From Shewanella profunda (GTDB taxonomy: Bacteria; Pseudomonadota; Gammaproteobacteria; Enterobacterales; Shewanellaceae), in the NCBI RefSeq assembly GCF_023283765.1, contig NZ_JAKILG010000003.1:1-64000 (forward strand): DNA of 64,000 nucleotides, in the 5' to 3' direction. Both the position numbers and the translations under genes were made by a program. A model generated the notes under the pieces. The model was given only the letters and a program-made list of their open reading frames with translations, made no database searches and was not told the origin of the DNA. Shown one piece after another: positions 25,708-35,438 of the stretch (its first letter is position 1; every line of letters begins with the position of its first letter).

Positions 25708-28542
25708 TTGAAGTTACTACCTATTACATCTCTGGTTCTGTTATCCCTAGGAATGTTGCCAGCAGTGCAGGCCGAAACCAGCACTAAGCCGCTCACCTTA
25801 ACAGACATAATGCATTTTGAGTCCCTCGGTAAGCCAGTGATTGCCGACAATGGTCGAGTGCTTGCGGTGGAGTCTGCTCCCGATCGGGGCGATAGTCACG
25901 CCATTGTGAGAAATGTACTCTCACAGCAAACCTATAATATTGCGGGTGGTTCAGATCCTATTATCAGTCACGATGGCCGTTATGTGGCGATGGTAGTTAA
26001 ACCCAGTTTGCTTACCGTTGAAACCAGTGATGCTAAGACGAAGAAGAAACTCAAGGCTGACATGGTATTACTCGATACTCAAACAGGCTTGCAAACCCGC
26101 TTTGAGCGCGTAAAAGAATTTGCGTTCAGTGATGCGGGTAAACATCTGGCGATTTGGTTTGAGGCCGATGAAGATGCGAAAAAAGAGGTTGAGTCTAAAG
26201 ATGCCAGTGAAACAGCGGAAGTGGTTACTGAAGGTTCAGTTAAATCTGAAAAACCTAAGGTTGATAAGTTTGATCAGGGTCGACGTTTTAGTCTGATCAA
26301 TTTAGAGAACCAAACTCAGCGAATCGATGCCGAACATGTCACGGCTTATGCTTTCGATAAAGACAGCCACAGACTCGCGCTGGCGGTCAATGATATCGCC
26401 AATCAGCAACATCAATTGCACTTAGTGGATTTAAAGTCCCATCAGCAATCTACAGTCTTTGAGTCGACCAGCCAACAGATTGGCGCCTTAGCACTGGCAA
26501 AAAATGGTCGCTGGCTGGCATTTACCCAAGGTCAAGCGAGTGAATTGCCCTATGGCCGCAGCTATCAGTTAAATGTACTCGATTTGAAGTCGGGTAAAGT
26601 GAGTAAAACCCCTGAGTCTCCCGAATGGAAACTCAATCGATACTCGAGCTTAAGCTTCTCATTAGACAGTGAGCGGCTCTTTTTTGGCCGTGTACCGGAG
26701 GTCAGTCAGCAGCTTAGCTTAAAGAAAATTACCGAAGAAAAAGATCTTTTTGATGCTGATATTGTCACTGGTCAGCGCGGGCTTAAGGTCTGGCATGGTG
26801 ATGATCTACGTATTAAACCTAATGAAATCAAACAATACGAAAAAGAACAAAAGCGCACTTATCTTGCGGTGCTGCATTTAGATTCAAATAACCTAGTGCA
26901 GCTTGGCGATAAAACCGTACCGGATGTGACCATTTCACAGCATAAACGCTTTATGTTGGCGAGTTCAGATTTACCCTATCGCAAGATGGCAACTTGGGCT
27001 GGGTTCTATCAAGACTACTATCTTATCGATATGAACACTGGCCGTAAGGTGCCATTTTTAACACAGCAACCAAATGACGCTGAGCCAACGCTGTCGGGAA
27101 ATGGCAAGTATGTGGCTTATTATCAGCAAGGTCATATTTATCTTTATGATATCGCCGAGGGGCGTCGTACTAATCTGACAAAATCCTTAGGCGTGAGTTT
27201 TGCCGATGAGGATCATGATTATCCCTCTAGCGCTCCAGGATATGGTTTTGGCCCTTGGCTTAAGGATGATGCGGGCTTTTTAGTCTATGACAAATACGAT
27301 ATCTGGCAGTTTAATACTGAGTCTAAAGCGGGTTTTGCGTTAACCGCAGGAAAAGGACGAGCACAACAAATTCAGTATCGTGTCGAGGGACTCGTGGATA
27401 GCCCCGATGTGCCCACCGAGCTTGCCTATAACGCCACGGTTTTACTCCATGGTTACAGTGATAAAACCAAGGCTGATGGCTTCTACCAAGCCACTTTGGG
27501 TGAAGCGGGCGTTAAGACGTTGATGCAAGGCGAGTATAAGCTGACAGTACTAGGGCGCAGTAAAGATACTGATACTATTGTGTTTTCAAAGGAACGTTTC
27601 GACTTATTCCCCGATTTATATACGGCTAGTTACAGTGCGCCTCAAAACGCAGTTAAGCAAACCGATTTAGATAAGCAACGTCAAGCCTTTAATTGGGGCC
27701 AAGCTGAACTCGTTCATTGGACCAATGGTGATGGTAAGCCGTTGGATGGGGTGTTAATTAAGCCAGTCAATTATCAAGCGGATAAACGCGTTCCAGTGCT
27801 GGTTTACTACTATCGCTTTATGACGGATAGATTGCATGCTTTCCCACAGATGAATATCAATCATAGACCTAATTTTGCTTGGTATATCAATAATGGCTAT
27901 GCGGTTTTTCTGCCGGATATTCGATTCGATATTGGTTATCCTGGGGCGAGTTCAGTACAGGCGCTCACCTCTGGGGTGCAAAAGCTGATTGATATGGGGA
28001 TTGCCGATCCCGATGCGATAGGTCTGCAAGGTCACTCATGGAGTGGCTATCAAACGGCGTTTGCCATCACTCAAACTAAGATGTTTAAAGCGGCTGTGGC
28101 TGGTGCTCCCGTTGCCAATATGACCAGCGCCTACAGTGGTATTCGTCACGGTACTGGGCTTGCGCGTCAGTTCCAGTATGAAACAGGGCAGAGTCGTATT
28201 GGTGCCAGTTTGTTTGCCGCACCACAAAAGTACATTGAAAACTCTCCGGTGTTTTATGCAGATCGCATTCAAACCCCTTTAATGATTATGTTTGGTGACA
28301 AAGATGATGCGGTGCCTTGGGAGCAAGGAGTTGAAATGTATTTAGCCATGCGCCGTGCGGGTAAAGAGGTGGTGTTCTTGCAATACGAAGATGAGCCGCA
28401 TCATCTTAAAAAATACCCTAACAAGCTCGATTACAGTGTTCGTATGATGGAATATTTCGACCATTATTTGAAGGGTAAACCAGCTCCAGCATGGCTTCGT
28501 AAAGGTGAAGCCTACATCGAATATCAGACTGATGATGAATAA
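25708..28542 (+). CDS. Exported S9-family prolyl oligopeptidase-like serine peptidase
   Basis: The 944-residue protein begins with a signal peptide (about 1-22, cleavage after VQA), followed by a long beta-propeller-like region (about 50-650) and a C-terminal alpha/beta hydrolase domain. Ser777 in GHSWSGY is the nucleophile. Asp866 in DKDDAVPW and His898 or 899 in EDEPHHL complete the triad. It probably cuts peptides after proline or other residues in the periplasm or outside. The start codon is TTG with AGAGGAAG upstream; no ATG gives the signal peptide. Charged insert DAKKEVESKDASE at about 155 is low-complexity. Monocistronic. Confidence 0.88.
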   Translation: MKLLPITSLVLLSLGMLPAVQAETSTKPLTLTDIMHFESLGKPVIADNGRVLAVESAPDRGDSHAIVRNVLSQQTYNIAGGSDPIISHDGRYVAMVVKPSLLTVETSDAKTKKKLKADMVLLDTQTGLQTRFERVKEFAFSDAGKHLAIWFEADEDAKKEVESKDASETAEVVTEGSVKSEKPKVDKFDQGRRFSLINLENQTQRIDAEHVTAYAFDKDSHRLALAVNDIANQQHQLHLVDLKSHQQSTVFESTSQQIGALALAKNGRWLAFTQGQASELPYGRSYQLNVLDLKSGKVSKTPESPEWKLNRYSSLSFSLDSERLFFGRVPEVSQQLSLKKITEEKDLFDADIVTGQRGLKVWHGDDLRIKPNEIKQYEKEQKRTYLAVLHLDSNNLVQLGDKTVPDVTISQHKRFMLASSDLPYRKMATWAGFYQDYYLIDMNTGRKVPFLTQQPNDAEPTLSGNGKYVAYYQQGHIYLYDIAEGRRTNLTKSLGVSFADEDHDYPSSAPGYGFGPWLKDDAGFLVYDKYDIWQFNTESKAGFALTAGKGRAQQIQYRVEGLVDSPDVPTELAYNATVLLHGYSDKTKADGFYQATLGEAGVKTLMQGEYKLTVLGRSKDTDTIVFSKERFDLFPDLYTASYSAPQNAVKQTDLDKQRQAFNWGQAELVHWTNGDGKPLDGVLIKPVNYQADKRVPVLVYYYRFMTDRLHAFPQMNINHRPNFAWYINNGYAVFLPDIRFDIGYPGASSVQALTSGVQKLIDMGIADPDAIGLQGHSWSGYQTAFAITQTKMFKAAVAGAPVANMTSAYSGIRHGTGLARQFQYETGQSRIGASLFAAPQKYIENSPVFYADRIQTPLMIMFGDKDDAVPWEQGVEMYLAMRRAGKEVVFLQYEDEPHHLKKYPNKLDYSVRMMEYFDHYLKGKPAPAWLRKGEAYIEYQTDDE

Positions 28543-28562
28543 GTTTTTGTGACTTGTGCTTC

Positions 28563-28591
28563 AAAAACGCCACTTAACCAGTGGCGTTTTT
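28563..28591 (+). terminator. Terminator after the S9 peptidase gene
   Basis: AACGCCAC and GTGGCGTT with a 7-nt loop, T-run after. Confidence 0.88.
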
Positions 28592-28615
28592 ATTGGGTTA
28601 ATCACAGCATTGTAT

Positions 28616-28657
28616 TAATTGCTAATTGCTAATTGCTAATTGCTAATTGCTAATTGC
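28616..28657. repeat. Heptanucleotide tandem repeat, six perfect copies of TAATTGC
   Basis: Six uninterrupted 7-bp units. The last copy overlaps the stop codon (28650-28652) of the minus-strand gene that follows, so the C-terminal AGC-AAT-TAG comes from the repeat; the other copies form the 3' flank. Repeat slippage could alter the 3' UTR but not the frame upstream of the stop. Confidence 0.95.
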
Positions 28658-29072
28658 TGAGAGGAGCTTCATTGGCCGTATTTAAGCTCGTATCTGTGCC
28701 TGCCTCAAGGTACTGCTTATAAGTATCAATACCCCAAGCGATGAGTTTGCTATTTTTAAAAATAAGCGGTGTGCATTCTCCTTTGGTGGTAATGCCATCT
28801 GACTTTTCATGGTGGGTGCGATAAAAAAGCACTTGCAGTTGGGCTTCATCGATGGATTTAGCCTCTGAAAAATCAGCCTTACCTAACATCGATTTCACCT
28901 CGGTAATATCTTGCCCTAGGGTTAGATCGTTAACTTTTTGGTTCAAGTAGGCTTGTCTATCTTCCCAATTCATCTCATCGGGAGTGGGTTCATATACGAG
29001 GACTATCACGGCCACAAACGCAACATAAGCAGCAAAAATACTACCGATAATTACTGAAGTTTTTGATTTCAT
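28650..29072 (-). CDS. DUF3192-like membrane-anchored small protein
   Basis: The 140-residue protein has one hydrophobic segment at about 7-28 (anchor or uncleaved signal) and a soluble rest. It includes NDLTLGQDITEVKSMLGKAD (about 47-67), a SmpA/OmlA-like fold pattern seen in small lipoprotein-like proteins, and LFYRTHHEKSDGITTKGECT, which I recall from the DUF3192 family of Vibrio and Shewanella. Function unknown. It is separated by 110 bp from xni and probably has its own promoter. The C-terminus ends inside a heptanucleotide repeat. Confidence 0.75.
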   Translation of the reverse strand: MKSKTSVIIGSIFAAYVAFVAVIVLVYEPTPDEMNWEDRQAYLNQKVNDLTLGQDITEVKSMLGKADFSEAKSIDEAQLQVLFYRTHHEKSDGITTKGECTPLIFKNSKLIAWGIDTYKQYLEAGTDTSLNTANEAPLSN

Positions 29073-29182
29073 TTAAACTAATCCCTTTCCTCATCGAATG
29101 AATCGCCCTAGTTCGACCATAAAATACGCTTTTGTTACACCAAGGTAAATGTGTTTATTGCAACTTAGTGTTAACAATACAT

Positions 29183-29971
29183 TTATTGCTCTATATTGGG
29201 GGCTGGATGAGGTGTGCTGTTTGCTCGGAAGTCTTTTAAATTGATATTGAGAGGCAAATCCGTTTGCAATTGCGCCAGCTTATAACTGAGACGCGCCATT
29301 TCTTTACCCTCGGCCAGTTTCTTCGCTTGTTTAGCGCCCAAGTTAGGTAATGATGAAAAGAGTGTGCTTAATGTCCTGAAGGTCTTTAAAAGTTCTGCCG
29401 CCGATTTTGGACCTATGCCTGCAATACCCGGGATCTTGTTACCGCTGTCTCCTGCCAGCGCCATTAAATCGAGAAACTGGCTACGGTCAACGCCCAGTTT
29501 TTGTTCTAATGCAGCAATATCTAGGTATTGCTGATTAAAATGATCCCACTGAGTAATGCGTGGATGATTGAGCTGGCTAAAGCCTTTATCAGTGGAAACG
29601 ATTATGGCTTCTCCTTGTGCTTTAGCCGTTTTCACCGCAAGAGTGGCAATCACATCATCGGCTTCTGCGGCGGCATAGATAGAGGCGATATTAAGCGTGG
29701 CTAAATGCTCCTGTAATGCTCTGAGTCCCTGTGCAAGTGGCTCAGGCATAGGTTTACGGCCTTTTTTATAGTCGGGGTAAAGTTGTTTACGCCATGAAAT
29801 TTCATCTCCATCCCACACGATAGCTATATGGGAAGGGTGGTGGACGCGCAGCAATTTAGTGCATGCCAAAGTGACGCGCTCCTTAAGGCTTTCCATATCG
29901 TTCTCATCGGGGATCGCCGCATAAATACGGCGAACCAAGTTGAGACCATCGATGATTAAAAACTTATTCAT
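29183..29971 (-). CDS. xni: Flap endonuclease Xni (ExoIX, FEN family)
   Basis: The 262-residue protein has the 5'-3' exonuclease/FEN layout. N-terminal IDGLNLVRRIYAAIP and VWDGDEISWRKQLYPDYKKGR come first, then AEADDVIATLAVKTA (about 103-117), SGNKIPGIAGIGPKSAAELL (about 185-205) as the helix-hairpin-helix K+ site, then a basic C-terminal half. E. coli Xni (251 residues) lacks some of the active-site acids of Pol I and acts as a structure-specific flap endonuclease. Directly downstream of ppnN (21 bp), both on the minus strand. Confidence 0.93.
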   Translation of the reverse strand: MNKFLIIDGLNLVRRIYAAIPDENDMESLKERVTLACTKLLRVHHPSHIAIVWDGDEISWRKQLYPDYKKGRKPMPEPLAQGLRALQEHLATLNIASIYAAAEADDVIATLAVKTAKAQGEAIIVSTDKGFSQLNHPRITQWDHFNQQYLDIAALEQKLGVDRSQFLDLMALAGDSGNKIPGIAGIGPKSAAELLKTFRTLSTLFSSLPNLGAKQAKKLAEGKEMARLSYKLAQLQTDLPLNINLKDFRANSTPHPAPNIEQ

Positions 29972-29992
29972 TGGCTTGGTTTGCTAACGACC

Positions 29993-31348
29993 TTATTTAA
30001 CTATCTGATAACATGGTACATAAGCTGTGCCGGGAAGTTTCATTCTCTGTTGCTGCACAAACGCACTCAACAGGTTATCCATCATATCCATCAGTATTGG
30101 ATCACCTTTCAATTGGAAGGGACCCAAATGCTCTATTTGTTTGATTGTATCCGATTTAACATTACCCGCTACTATACCCGAAAAGGCTTTTCGTAGGTTG
30201 GTGGCAAGTTTTGCTTTGTCGATGTTTAAGTGTAAATCCAAGTTGGCCATGACATCATGGCTTGGGATAAAGGGCAGTTGAAACTCCGCTTCAATCTTCA
30301 ATGCCCATTGGTATTGATACGCATCGCCTGTTGCTCTGCGGTAGGCTTTGACTTGTTCCATACCTTGTTTCATTACCCGAGCCACCTCTGCGGGATTATC
30401 AATGATAATTTGATATTTTTTCTGTGCTTCATCCCCTAAGGTTGCGGCAATAAACTCGTCTATTTTTATGAAATAATCGGCGCTTTCCGTGGGACCTGTG
30501 AGGATCAGTGGGAAGGGCGTTTCCTGATTTTCTTTATTCAGTAAAATGCCCAAAATATAGAGCAGTTCTTCAGCCGTTCCCGCGCCACCCGGGAAAATAA
30601 TGATACCGTGCCCGAGGCGTACAAAGGCTTCTAAGCGTTTTTCAATATCGGGTAAAATCACCAGTTCATTGACAATTTGATTAGGGGGCTCGGCAGCGAT
30701 AATACTAGGCTCTGTCAAACCAATGTAGCGGGCATTCTTTATCCGTTGTTTTGCGTGGCCAATCGCGGCACCTTTCATTGGCCCTTCCATCGCTCCTGGG
30801 CCACAACCGGTGCAGATATCGAGTTCTCTCAGTCCGAGTTGATAGCCGACCTCACGGGTATATTGATATTCGATGGCATTAATGCTGTGTCCACCCCAAC
30901 AAACGACCACATTGGGATCTTTCATTGGCGCAATGGCTCTCGCATTACGCAGAATATCAAAGACAACGTTAGTAATATGGCTGGCATTGGCAAGATTGAT
31001 GTATTTTAGGGTTTCATATTTGTCGCTAATATAAAGAATATCCCTGAGTACAGAGAACAGATGTTCTTGAATACCCGTGATAATTTGGCCATCGACAAAA
31101 GCCTGTTCGGGTGGATTGATGAGTTCTAATTTAACTCCGCGTTCCCGTTGTAGGACATTGATATCAAAGTTTTTGTATTGTTCAAATAGGGCTTTAGAAT
31201 TATCGGTTTTTAAACCAGCGGCAAGTACAGCGAGTGAGCAGTTACGATACAGTTGATACAATGCGCTTTTTGCGCTTTTTTTGAGGCGATCAACTTCAAG
31301 TTGTGAAAGCTGATCCATGCTACCTTTAGGGCTAACTTTTACTATCAT
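29993..31348 (-). CDS. ppnN: Nucleotide 5'-monophosphate nucleosidase PpnN (LOG family, YgdH)
   Basis: PpnN hydrolyses purine and pyrimidine 5'-monophosphates to base and ribose 5-phosphate. In E. coli it is activated by (p)ppGpp. The 451-residue protein (E. coli 454) has the LOG core with [19 protein letters not shown] (about 178-197) and the PGGxGTxxE motif [16 protein letters not shown] (about 252-267), flanked by the N- and C-terminal domains of the long form. AGGAGTGATAA precedes the ATG. It lies between a diguanylate cyclase gene (55 bp) and xni (21 bp), possibly one transcript. Confidence 0.93.
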   Translation of the reverse strand: MIVKVSPKGSMDQLSQLEVDRLKKSAKSALYQLYRNCSLAVLAAGLKTDNSKALFEQYKNFDINVLQRERGVKLELINPPEQAFVDGQIITGIQEHLFSVLRDILYISDKYETLKYINLANASHITNVVFDILRNARAIAPMKDPNVVVCWGGHSINAIEYQYTREVGYQLGLRELDICTGCGPGAMEGPMKGAAIGHAKQRIKNARYIGLTEPSIIAAEPPNQIVNELVILPDIEKRLEAFVRLGHGIIIFPGGAGTAEELLYILGILLNKENQETPFPLILTGPTESADYFIKIDEFIAATLGDEAQKKYQIIIDNPAEVARVMKQGMEQVKAYRRATGDAYQYQWALKIEAEFQLPFIPSHDVMANLDLHLNIDKAKLATNLRKAFSGIVAGNVKSDTIKQIEHLGPFQLKGDPILMDMMDNLLSAFVQQQRMKLPGTAYVPCYQIVK

Positions 31349-31403
31349 TTATCACTCCTTCGTTTGACAGGAGTGATAAGAGGAGGCGTATAGTCGGTCT
31401 TAA

Positions 31404-32960
31404 CTATACGTCAATCACAACCCTGTCTCTGCTTTCATGTTTTGCTTTATAGAGTGCTGCATCGGCGCGTTCGAAGGTCTCATGTATGAGCTCATTCCCC
31501 ATAACTTGTGCAGCCCCTATAGATACTGTAACTGTAATTCTCTGATTTTTAAATTTAAATGGAATGTTTTTTACTTTTTCACGCACTCTGTTTAAAAGTT
31601 GAACAATATCACCGTTACCAACATCGGGTAGTAAGAGGACAAATTCTTCACCGCCGTAGCGTGCAACAAATTCTGTATCTCGTAGGGAGTTCTTAAGTGC
31701 CATCGCAATCACCTGCAATGTTTTATCACCAGTACTGTGGCCAAAACTGTCATTAATGGTTTTAAAATGATCAATATCGGCAACCGCCACCCACAATGGG
31801 CTCTTATGACGTTGATAGTTACGGTATTCCAACTCCATGCGTTCTTCTAAGGCTGCGCGATTAGGTAATTGCGTTAAGCTATCTAATAAATTGAGTTTTT
31901 GTTGCTCGAATAACCGTTCTTTATAGGTATTTGCTTCGGTACTGAGTTCATTGAGTTCTTTGCGCATTGTTTCCATGGATTTACGCAACAGTGCTTGTTC
32001 CCTCTGTTCCAAGGCTTCTTTACGGGCTAATGCCGAGCGGATCGAGTTTAACTGTTCGGTAAGCTTTGCTTTAAGATCAACCACATCTTCAACATCTAAT
32101 ATGATTGCTCCTGCGTTATCAACCCGAGTATTGATCTCTCTGTTTAACTGTGTTTTTAGCTGAAAACTGCGTTGGGTGTGGTTGTAGGATTCACTGACCA
32201 CTTCCCGTACCGCGGCTAGGGCATCATTTAAGGCGTATAAAAATTCTTGGGATGCCGACTTTTCCCGTGCGATGTTATCAAGCAATAAAGATAAAATGGT
32301 TTGATAAGCTTCGAGTAAATTATCGATTTCTATATCGGAGGCTAGCATTTCCTTTATGACTAACACTTGATCACGTTGATCTTTACGGAATTCAATTTCC
32401 GAAATCATATGGGCTAGTTCATGGGCAAGTTGTCTGTGCTTAGGTAGAATTTCAAGCTTTTCTGATTCGCTAAATTGCTGCTGTAATATGGTTTCGTAAA
32501 AGCCAATAATTTGTTTAACTTTAGGAATATATTCCCAAACCGTATGGAAAGGCTTGGAAAGATCCTGCTTGAAATAGTTAACTTCTTTTTTGAGTTTTTC
32601 GGGTGCAGAGTTAACGCGTTGGATCTGACGAACCACTTGGGCTAATCCCGCTCGACTTTCTTCGAGTTGTACCATCACATGGTGATATTGGCCTTTTAAT
32701 AGGCGTTCAACATCCACTAATTCTGGTAATGCCTCATCGATCCGCTCAAACGTACTTAAGTTATGGCGAAGTTTAGCGAGCTTATTATCCAGTTCAAGGT
32801 TTTGCCCTTTACAGGCTAGGCTTAAATGGCCAATAAATTGGAGTAGTGTTTGTAACTTGGCATTTCTATCTTCATTGACTTCATCTAAGGCGAGTTTGGC
32901 CGAGTGAAGTTTTTGTTGTAATAATGCAAGTTGTGAAACGGTTGCGTTTGAATCCTTCAT
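31404..32960 (-). CDS. Diguanylate cyclase with N-terminal coiled-coil region
   Basis: The 518-residue cytoplasmic protein has a long helical, coiled-coil-rich N-terminal part (about 1-350, no membrane segment) and a C-terminal GGDEF domain. The active-site motif is GGEEF at 436-440, so it should be able to make c-di-GMP. The product-inhibition I-site five residues upstream reads RDTE instead of RxxD, so feedback inhibition may be weak or lost. DLKAKLTEQL and LLRKSMETMRKELNEL look like the signalling helix. The input signal is unknown. It heads a minus-strand row with ppnN and xni. Confidence 0.9.
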   Translation of the reverse strand: MKDSNATVSQLALLQQKLHSAKLALDEVNEDRNAKLQTLLQFIGHLSLACKGQNLELDNKLAKLRHNLSTFERIDEALPELVDVERLLKGQYHHVMVQLEESRAGLAQVVRQIQRVNSAPEKLKKEVNYFKQDLSKPFHTVWEYIPKVKQIIGFYETILQQQFSESEKLEILPKHRQLAHELAHMISEIEFRKDQRDQVLVIKEMLASDIEIDNLLEAYQTILSLLLDNIAREKSASQEFLYALNDALAAVREVVSESYNHTQRSFQLKTQLNREINTRVDNAGAIILDVEDVVDLKAKLTEQLNSIRSALARKEALEQREQALLRKSMETMRKELNELSTEANTYKERLFEQQKLNLLDSLTQLPNRAALEERMELEYRNYQRHKSPLWVAVADIDHFKTINDSFGHSTGDKTLQVIAMALKNSLRDTEFVARYGGEEFVLLLPDVGNGDIVQLLNRVREKVKNIPFKFKNQRITVTVSIGAAQVMGNELIHETFERADAALYKAKHESRDRVVIDV

Positions 32961-33112
32961 CCGGAGTATTTTCCTAACTCTGCAAGGCTAAAAAGCATGA
33001 CGATCCTATGTCCAGATTAGCTGTGAAGTCGATATGCTACTAATGTTATAACAATGACAGTAGAGTGCAAATGCGATTTGGCTGTGTCCCCGTGATTAAT
33101 GACTGATATTGA

Positions 33113-35284
33113 TCAAATATTTTCCAGTAATTGTCTATATTGGTTATTTTCCCAGCAAGGCCAATGGATATCGTCTTTATTTGCGTTGGTTTCCACGCGG
33201 ATCAATCCGCGTTCAATGCCCTTCTCGAGATGTAAAAAGAGCGGATTTGCAAAGAGCGTTGGTGGTACAAAATCGAGCGCCCTGAGACTAACAAAATGAT
33301 CGCCTTGAGTCGGTATGCTACGCGCGCAGGCGAGGGCCATTTGCGCTGTCTCAAATTGAAGTTGAGGCGCCATTTTCATTTCTGATTTAACCAGCAGAGG
33401 TAAGTTAATAAATCCGAGCTTAAACGTCTGGGTCAATGCTTGTCTATCGAGGTACTGTCGAATTTGGCTGATAATTTGCTCTGGTTCTATCCCATGGTTG
33501 AATCGAACGGCAAATACCCCTTGACGTATAACATAGACGGGTAGGGATAGTGCATCAGATATTAGGGCAGCCAATTTAGTGTTTATGGTATTGGCAAAGT
33601 ATTGGCCATAGTGAAGATCCGTCGTGACGTGCTCTGGAAATTCAATTAAGCCTAGTGCGGCTGTTGATGGTTGTTTTTGGTTTAAATGTCCAGGGCTTAA
33701 ATGTGCAAGTAAAGCAGCATATCCTAGGTGATGGGTAAAAGCTTCCTGCTGACTGAGTTGTGCTAACGCTTTATTTTCGATTTTGATTTGGCGGCGAGAT
33801 TTAAGTTGTATCAACATAATGATAATAAATAATGCCAGAATAAAACCACATAATACCAATAGCTTATAGGTGTTTTTGGTTTCTTGCTGAGCTTCATTAA
33901 ATTTATTTTGTAACAGGCTAAGTTCAAGCTTGAGTTGCTGCTCTGCGAGCGTTGATGGTGATACAGATGGGGCTTTATCTGTATTTTGCTCTTGTGAACT
34001 TAATTCAATGATCTGCTTTTGTGTCTCTATGGTTTTACCCTGTTCTCCTAAATTTTCTGCCGCGAGGGCGATGAGTGTTAATGCGGATTTTTGCTCGTCC
34101 ATCAGTTTTAGTTCGGTTGCAAGCACCAATGCATTATCGGCATGACTCATCATCAATGGCCAATCTTGATTGGTTTTGGCTACTTCACCAATCAATAATT
34201 CGTTATACACTAAATAATGATGACTTTGCTTTTCTTGAAAGATTTGATTTGCCATTAATAAATATTTTAAGGCATTCGTGTTGTCACTGATATTTGAGTA
34301 GGCTTGCCCAAGGTTATGGTAGTTCAGACCTTGGGCAATATAGTTACCGCGTTTAGCATCTAATTGCTGGGCATTAAGGTAGTAATCAATAGCCTTATTC
34401 CAGTCTCCTTGTTCACCGTACACCATGGCGATGACAGTCATACAACTCGATAGATAAGTATCATTGCCCATTTTTTTAAAACCGTCAGCGGCTTCATGGG
34501 CATTCTTCAGCGCTTCATCCCATTGCTTTAAATCACGATAAACCTTGGCTAACTGCAGCTGTAGGTGGGTTTTCATTGAGGGATAGTTAGAGCGGTTAGA
34601 GAGCCGAATGGCTTCACTGTAATGTTGTAATGATTTAGTTAGTTGCTGATTTTTATTGTAATAATGGCCAAGTTTTGATTCCGCAGCAGCAATCAGATAA
34701 TCATTTCGTAGCTTATAGGCGATATCACGATAGGTATGAAAGTGCATTAAGGCGGGAACATCTTGGCGTATGACTAAATGTAAACCACCTAAATGCTCGT
34801 GAATGGTGTGCTTAAGCAGCATGGCTTCAATATCAAAGCTGTCATTGATACGGCTGAGCGCCTCGTTATAGAGGGTTATTGCTTCTTGATACTTTTGTTC
34901 TGTTCGACCAATATACCTCCCCTTCAACATAGCAACAAAGGCTTGTTCATAGGGCGATTCGGCAATACTTGCGAGTAGCGCTATGATGGCATTTGCATCT
35001 TGAACTCCAACTTTAGATTTAACATTGGGTTCCATATTAAGTCGTGCCAGTAATTGCAAAAGATGCATAAATTCTGCTGGCTTATAACCTTGCTCTTGGG
35101 CTACACGCTCGAATTGTTCACGATTTTTAAAGACAATAGGGAAAGAGAGCGATTTATGTAGGGTGTCGTACATGTTTTGCGGTGTTTCACGCAGTTCAAC
35201 TTCTTCAGATTCAAGATCACGACTCTGAACACTCCAGGAAACCGACATTAACAGCGTCAATAAAATAACAATAATTTTTTGCAT
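33113..35284 (-). CDS. Membrane TPR sensor-like protein with degenerate GGDEF-like C-terminus
   Basis: The 723-residue protein has a signal peptide (1-21), a periplasmic helical region with about six tetratricopeptide repeats (about 130-420; KSLQHYSEAIRLSNRS and NKAIDYYLNAQQLDAKRG are typical), a coiled-coil stretch, one membrane helix at about 471-492 (LVLCGFILALFIIIMLIQL) and a cytoplasmic C-terminal part of about 220 residues. That part resembles a GGDEF fold, but RQGVFAVRF stands where the GG[DE]EF signature should be, so it is probably inactive as a cyclase. Such TPR-TM-GGDEF proteins are common in Shewanella. Ligand and output unknown. Confidence 0.75.
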   Translation of the reverse strand: MQKIIVILLTLLMSVSWSVQSRDLESEEVELRETPQNMYDTLHKSLSFPIVFKNREQFERVAQEQGYKPAEFMHLLQLLARLNMEPNVKSKVGVQDANAIIALLASIAESPYEQAFVAMLKGRYIGRTEQKYQEAITLYNEALSRINDSFDIEAMLLKHTIHEHLGGLHLVIRQDVPALMHFHTYRDIAYKLRNDYLIAAAESKLGHYYNKNQQLTKSLQHYSEAIRLSNRSNYPSMKTHLQLQLAKVYRDLKQWDEALKNAHEAADGFKKMGNDTYLSSCMTVIAMVYGEQGDWNKAIDYYLNAQQLDAKRGNYIAQGLNYHNLGQAYSNISDNTNALKYLLMANQIFQEKQSHHYLVYNELLIGEVAKTNQDWPLMMSHADNALVLATELKLMDEQKSALTLIALAAENLGEQGKTIETQKQIIELSSQEQNTDKAPSVSPSTLAEQQLKLELSLLQNKFNEAQQETKNTYKLLVLCGFILALFIIIMLIQLKSRRQIKIENKALAQLSQQEAFTHHLGYAALLAHLSPGHLNQKQPSTAALGLIEFPEHVTTDLHYGQYFANTINTKLAALISDALSLPVYVIRQGVFAVRFNHGIEPEQIISQIRQYLDRQALTQTFKLGFINLPLLVKSEMKMAPQLQFETAQMALACARSIPTQGDHFVSLRALDFVPPTLFANPLFLHLEKGIERGLIRVETNANKDDIHWPCWENNQYRQLLENI

Positions 35285-35323
35285 TTTTATACTGATCTCA
35301 TCTTTCCTAGGGCAAGGAATATA

Positions 35324-35363
35324 TTTTGTTAGCTTTTGTTAGCTTTTGTTAGCTTTTGTTAGC
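35324..35363. repeat. Four perfect copies of the 10-bp repeat TTTTGTTAGC
   Basis: An uninterrupted 40-bp tandem array in the 154-bp space between the divergent TPR and M61 peptidase genes, upstream of the -10 box of the peptidase. One turn of DNA per unit means that copy change would keep helical phase. Confidence 0.95.
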
Positions 35364-35388
35364 GACTAATGAGCTTGCTACATCGACT

Positions 35389-35397
35389 TGTTATACT
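35389..35397 (+). promoter_or_regulatory. Extended -10 promoter of the M61 peptidase gene
   Basis: TGTTATACT (TGn-TATACT), 42 bp before the GTG start and 26 bp after the 10-bp repeat array. Confidence 0.5.
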
Positions 35398-35438
35398 TGG
35401 GGAAATTATAAGAAGCATAATAACAGAAGGAAGCAAGA

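Noticed and set aside
28616-28657. CRISPR-like repeat
   Set aside because: A 7-bp direct tandem repeat without spacers; no cas genes.
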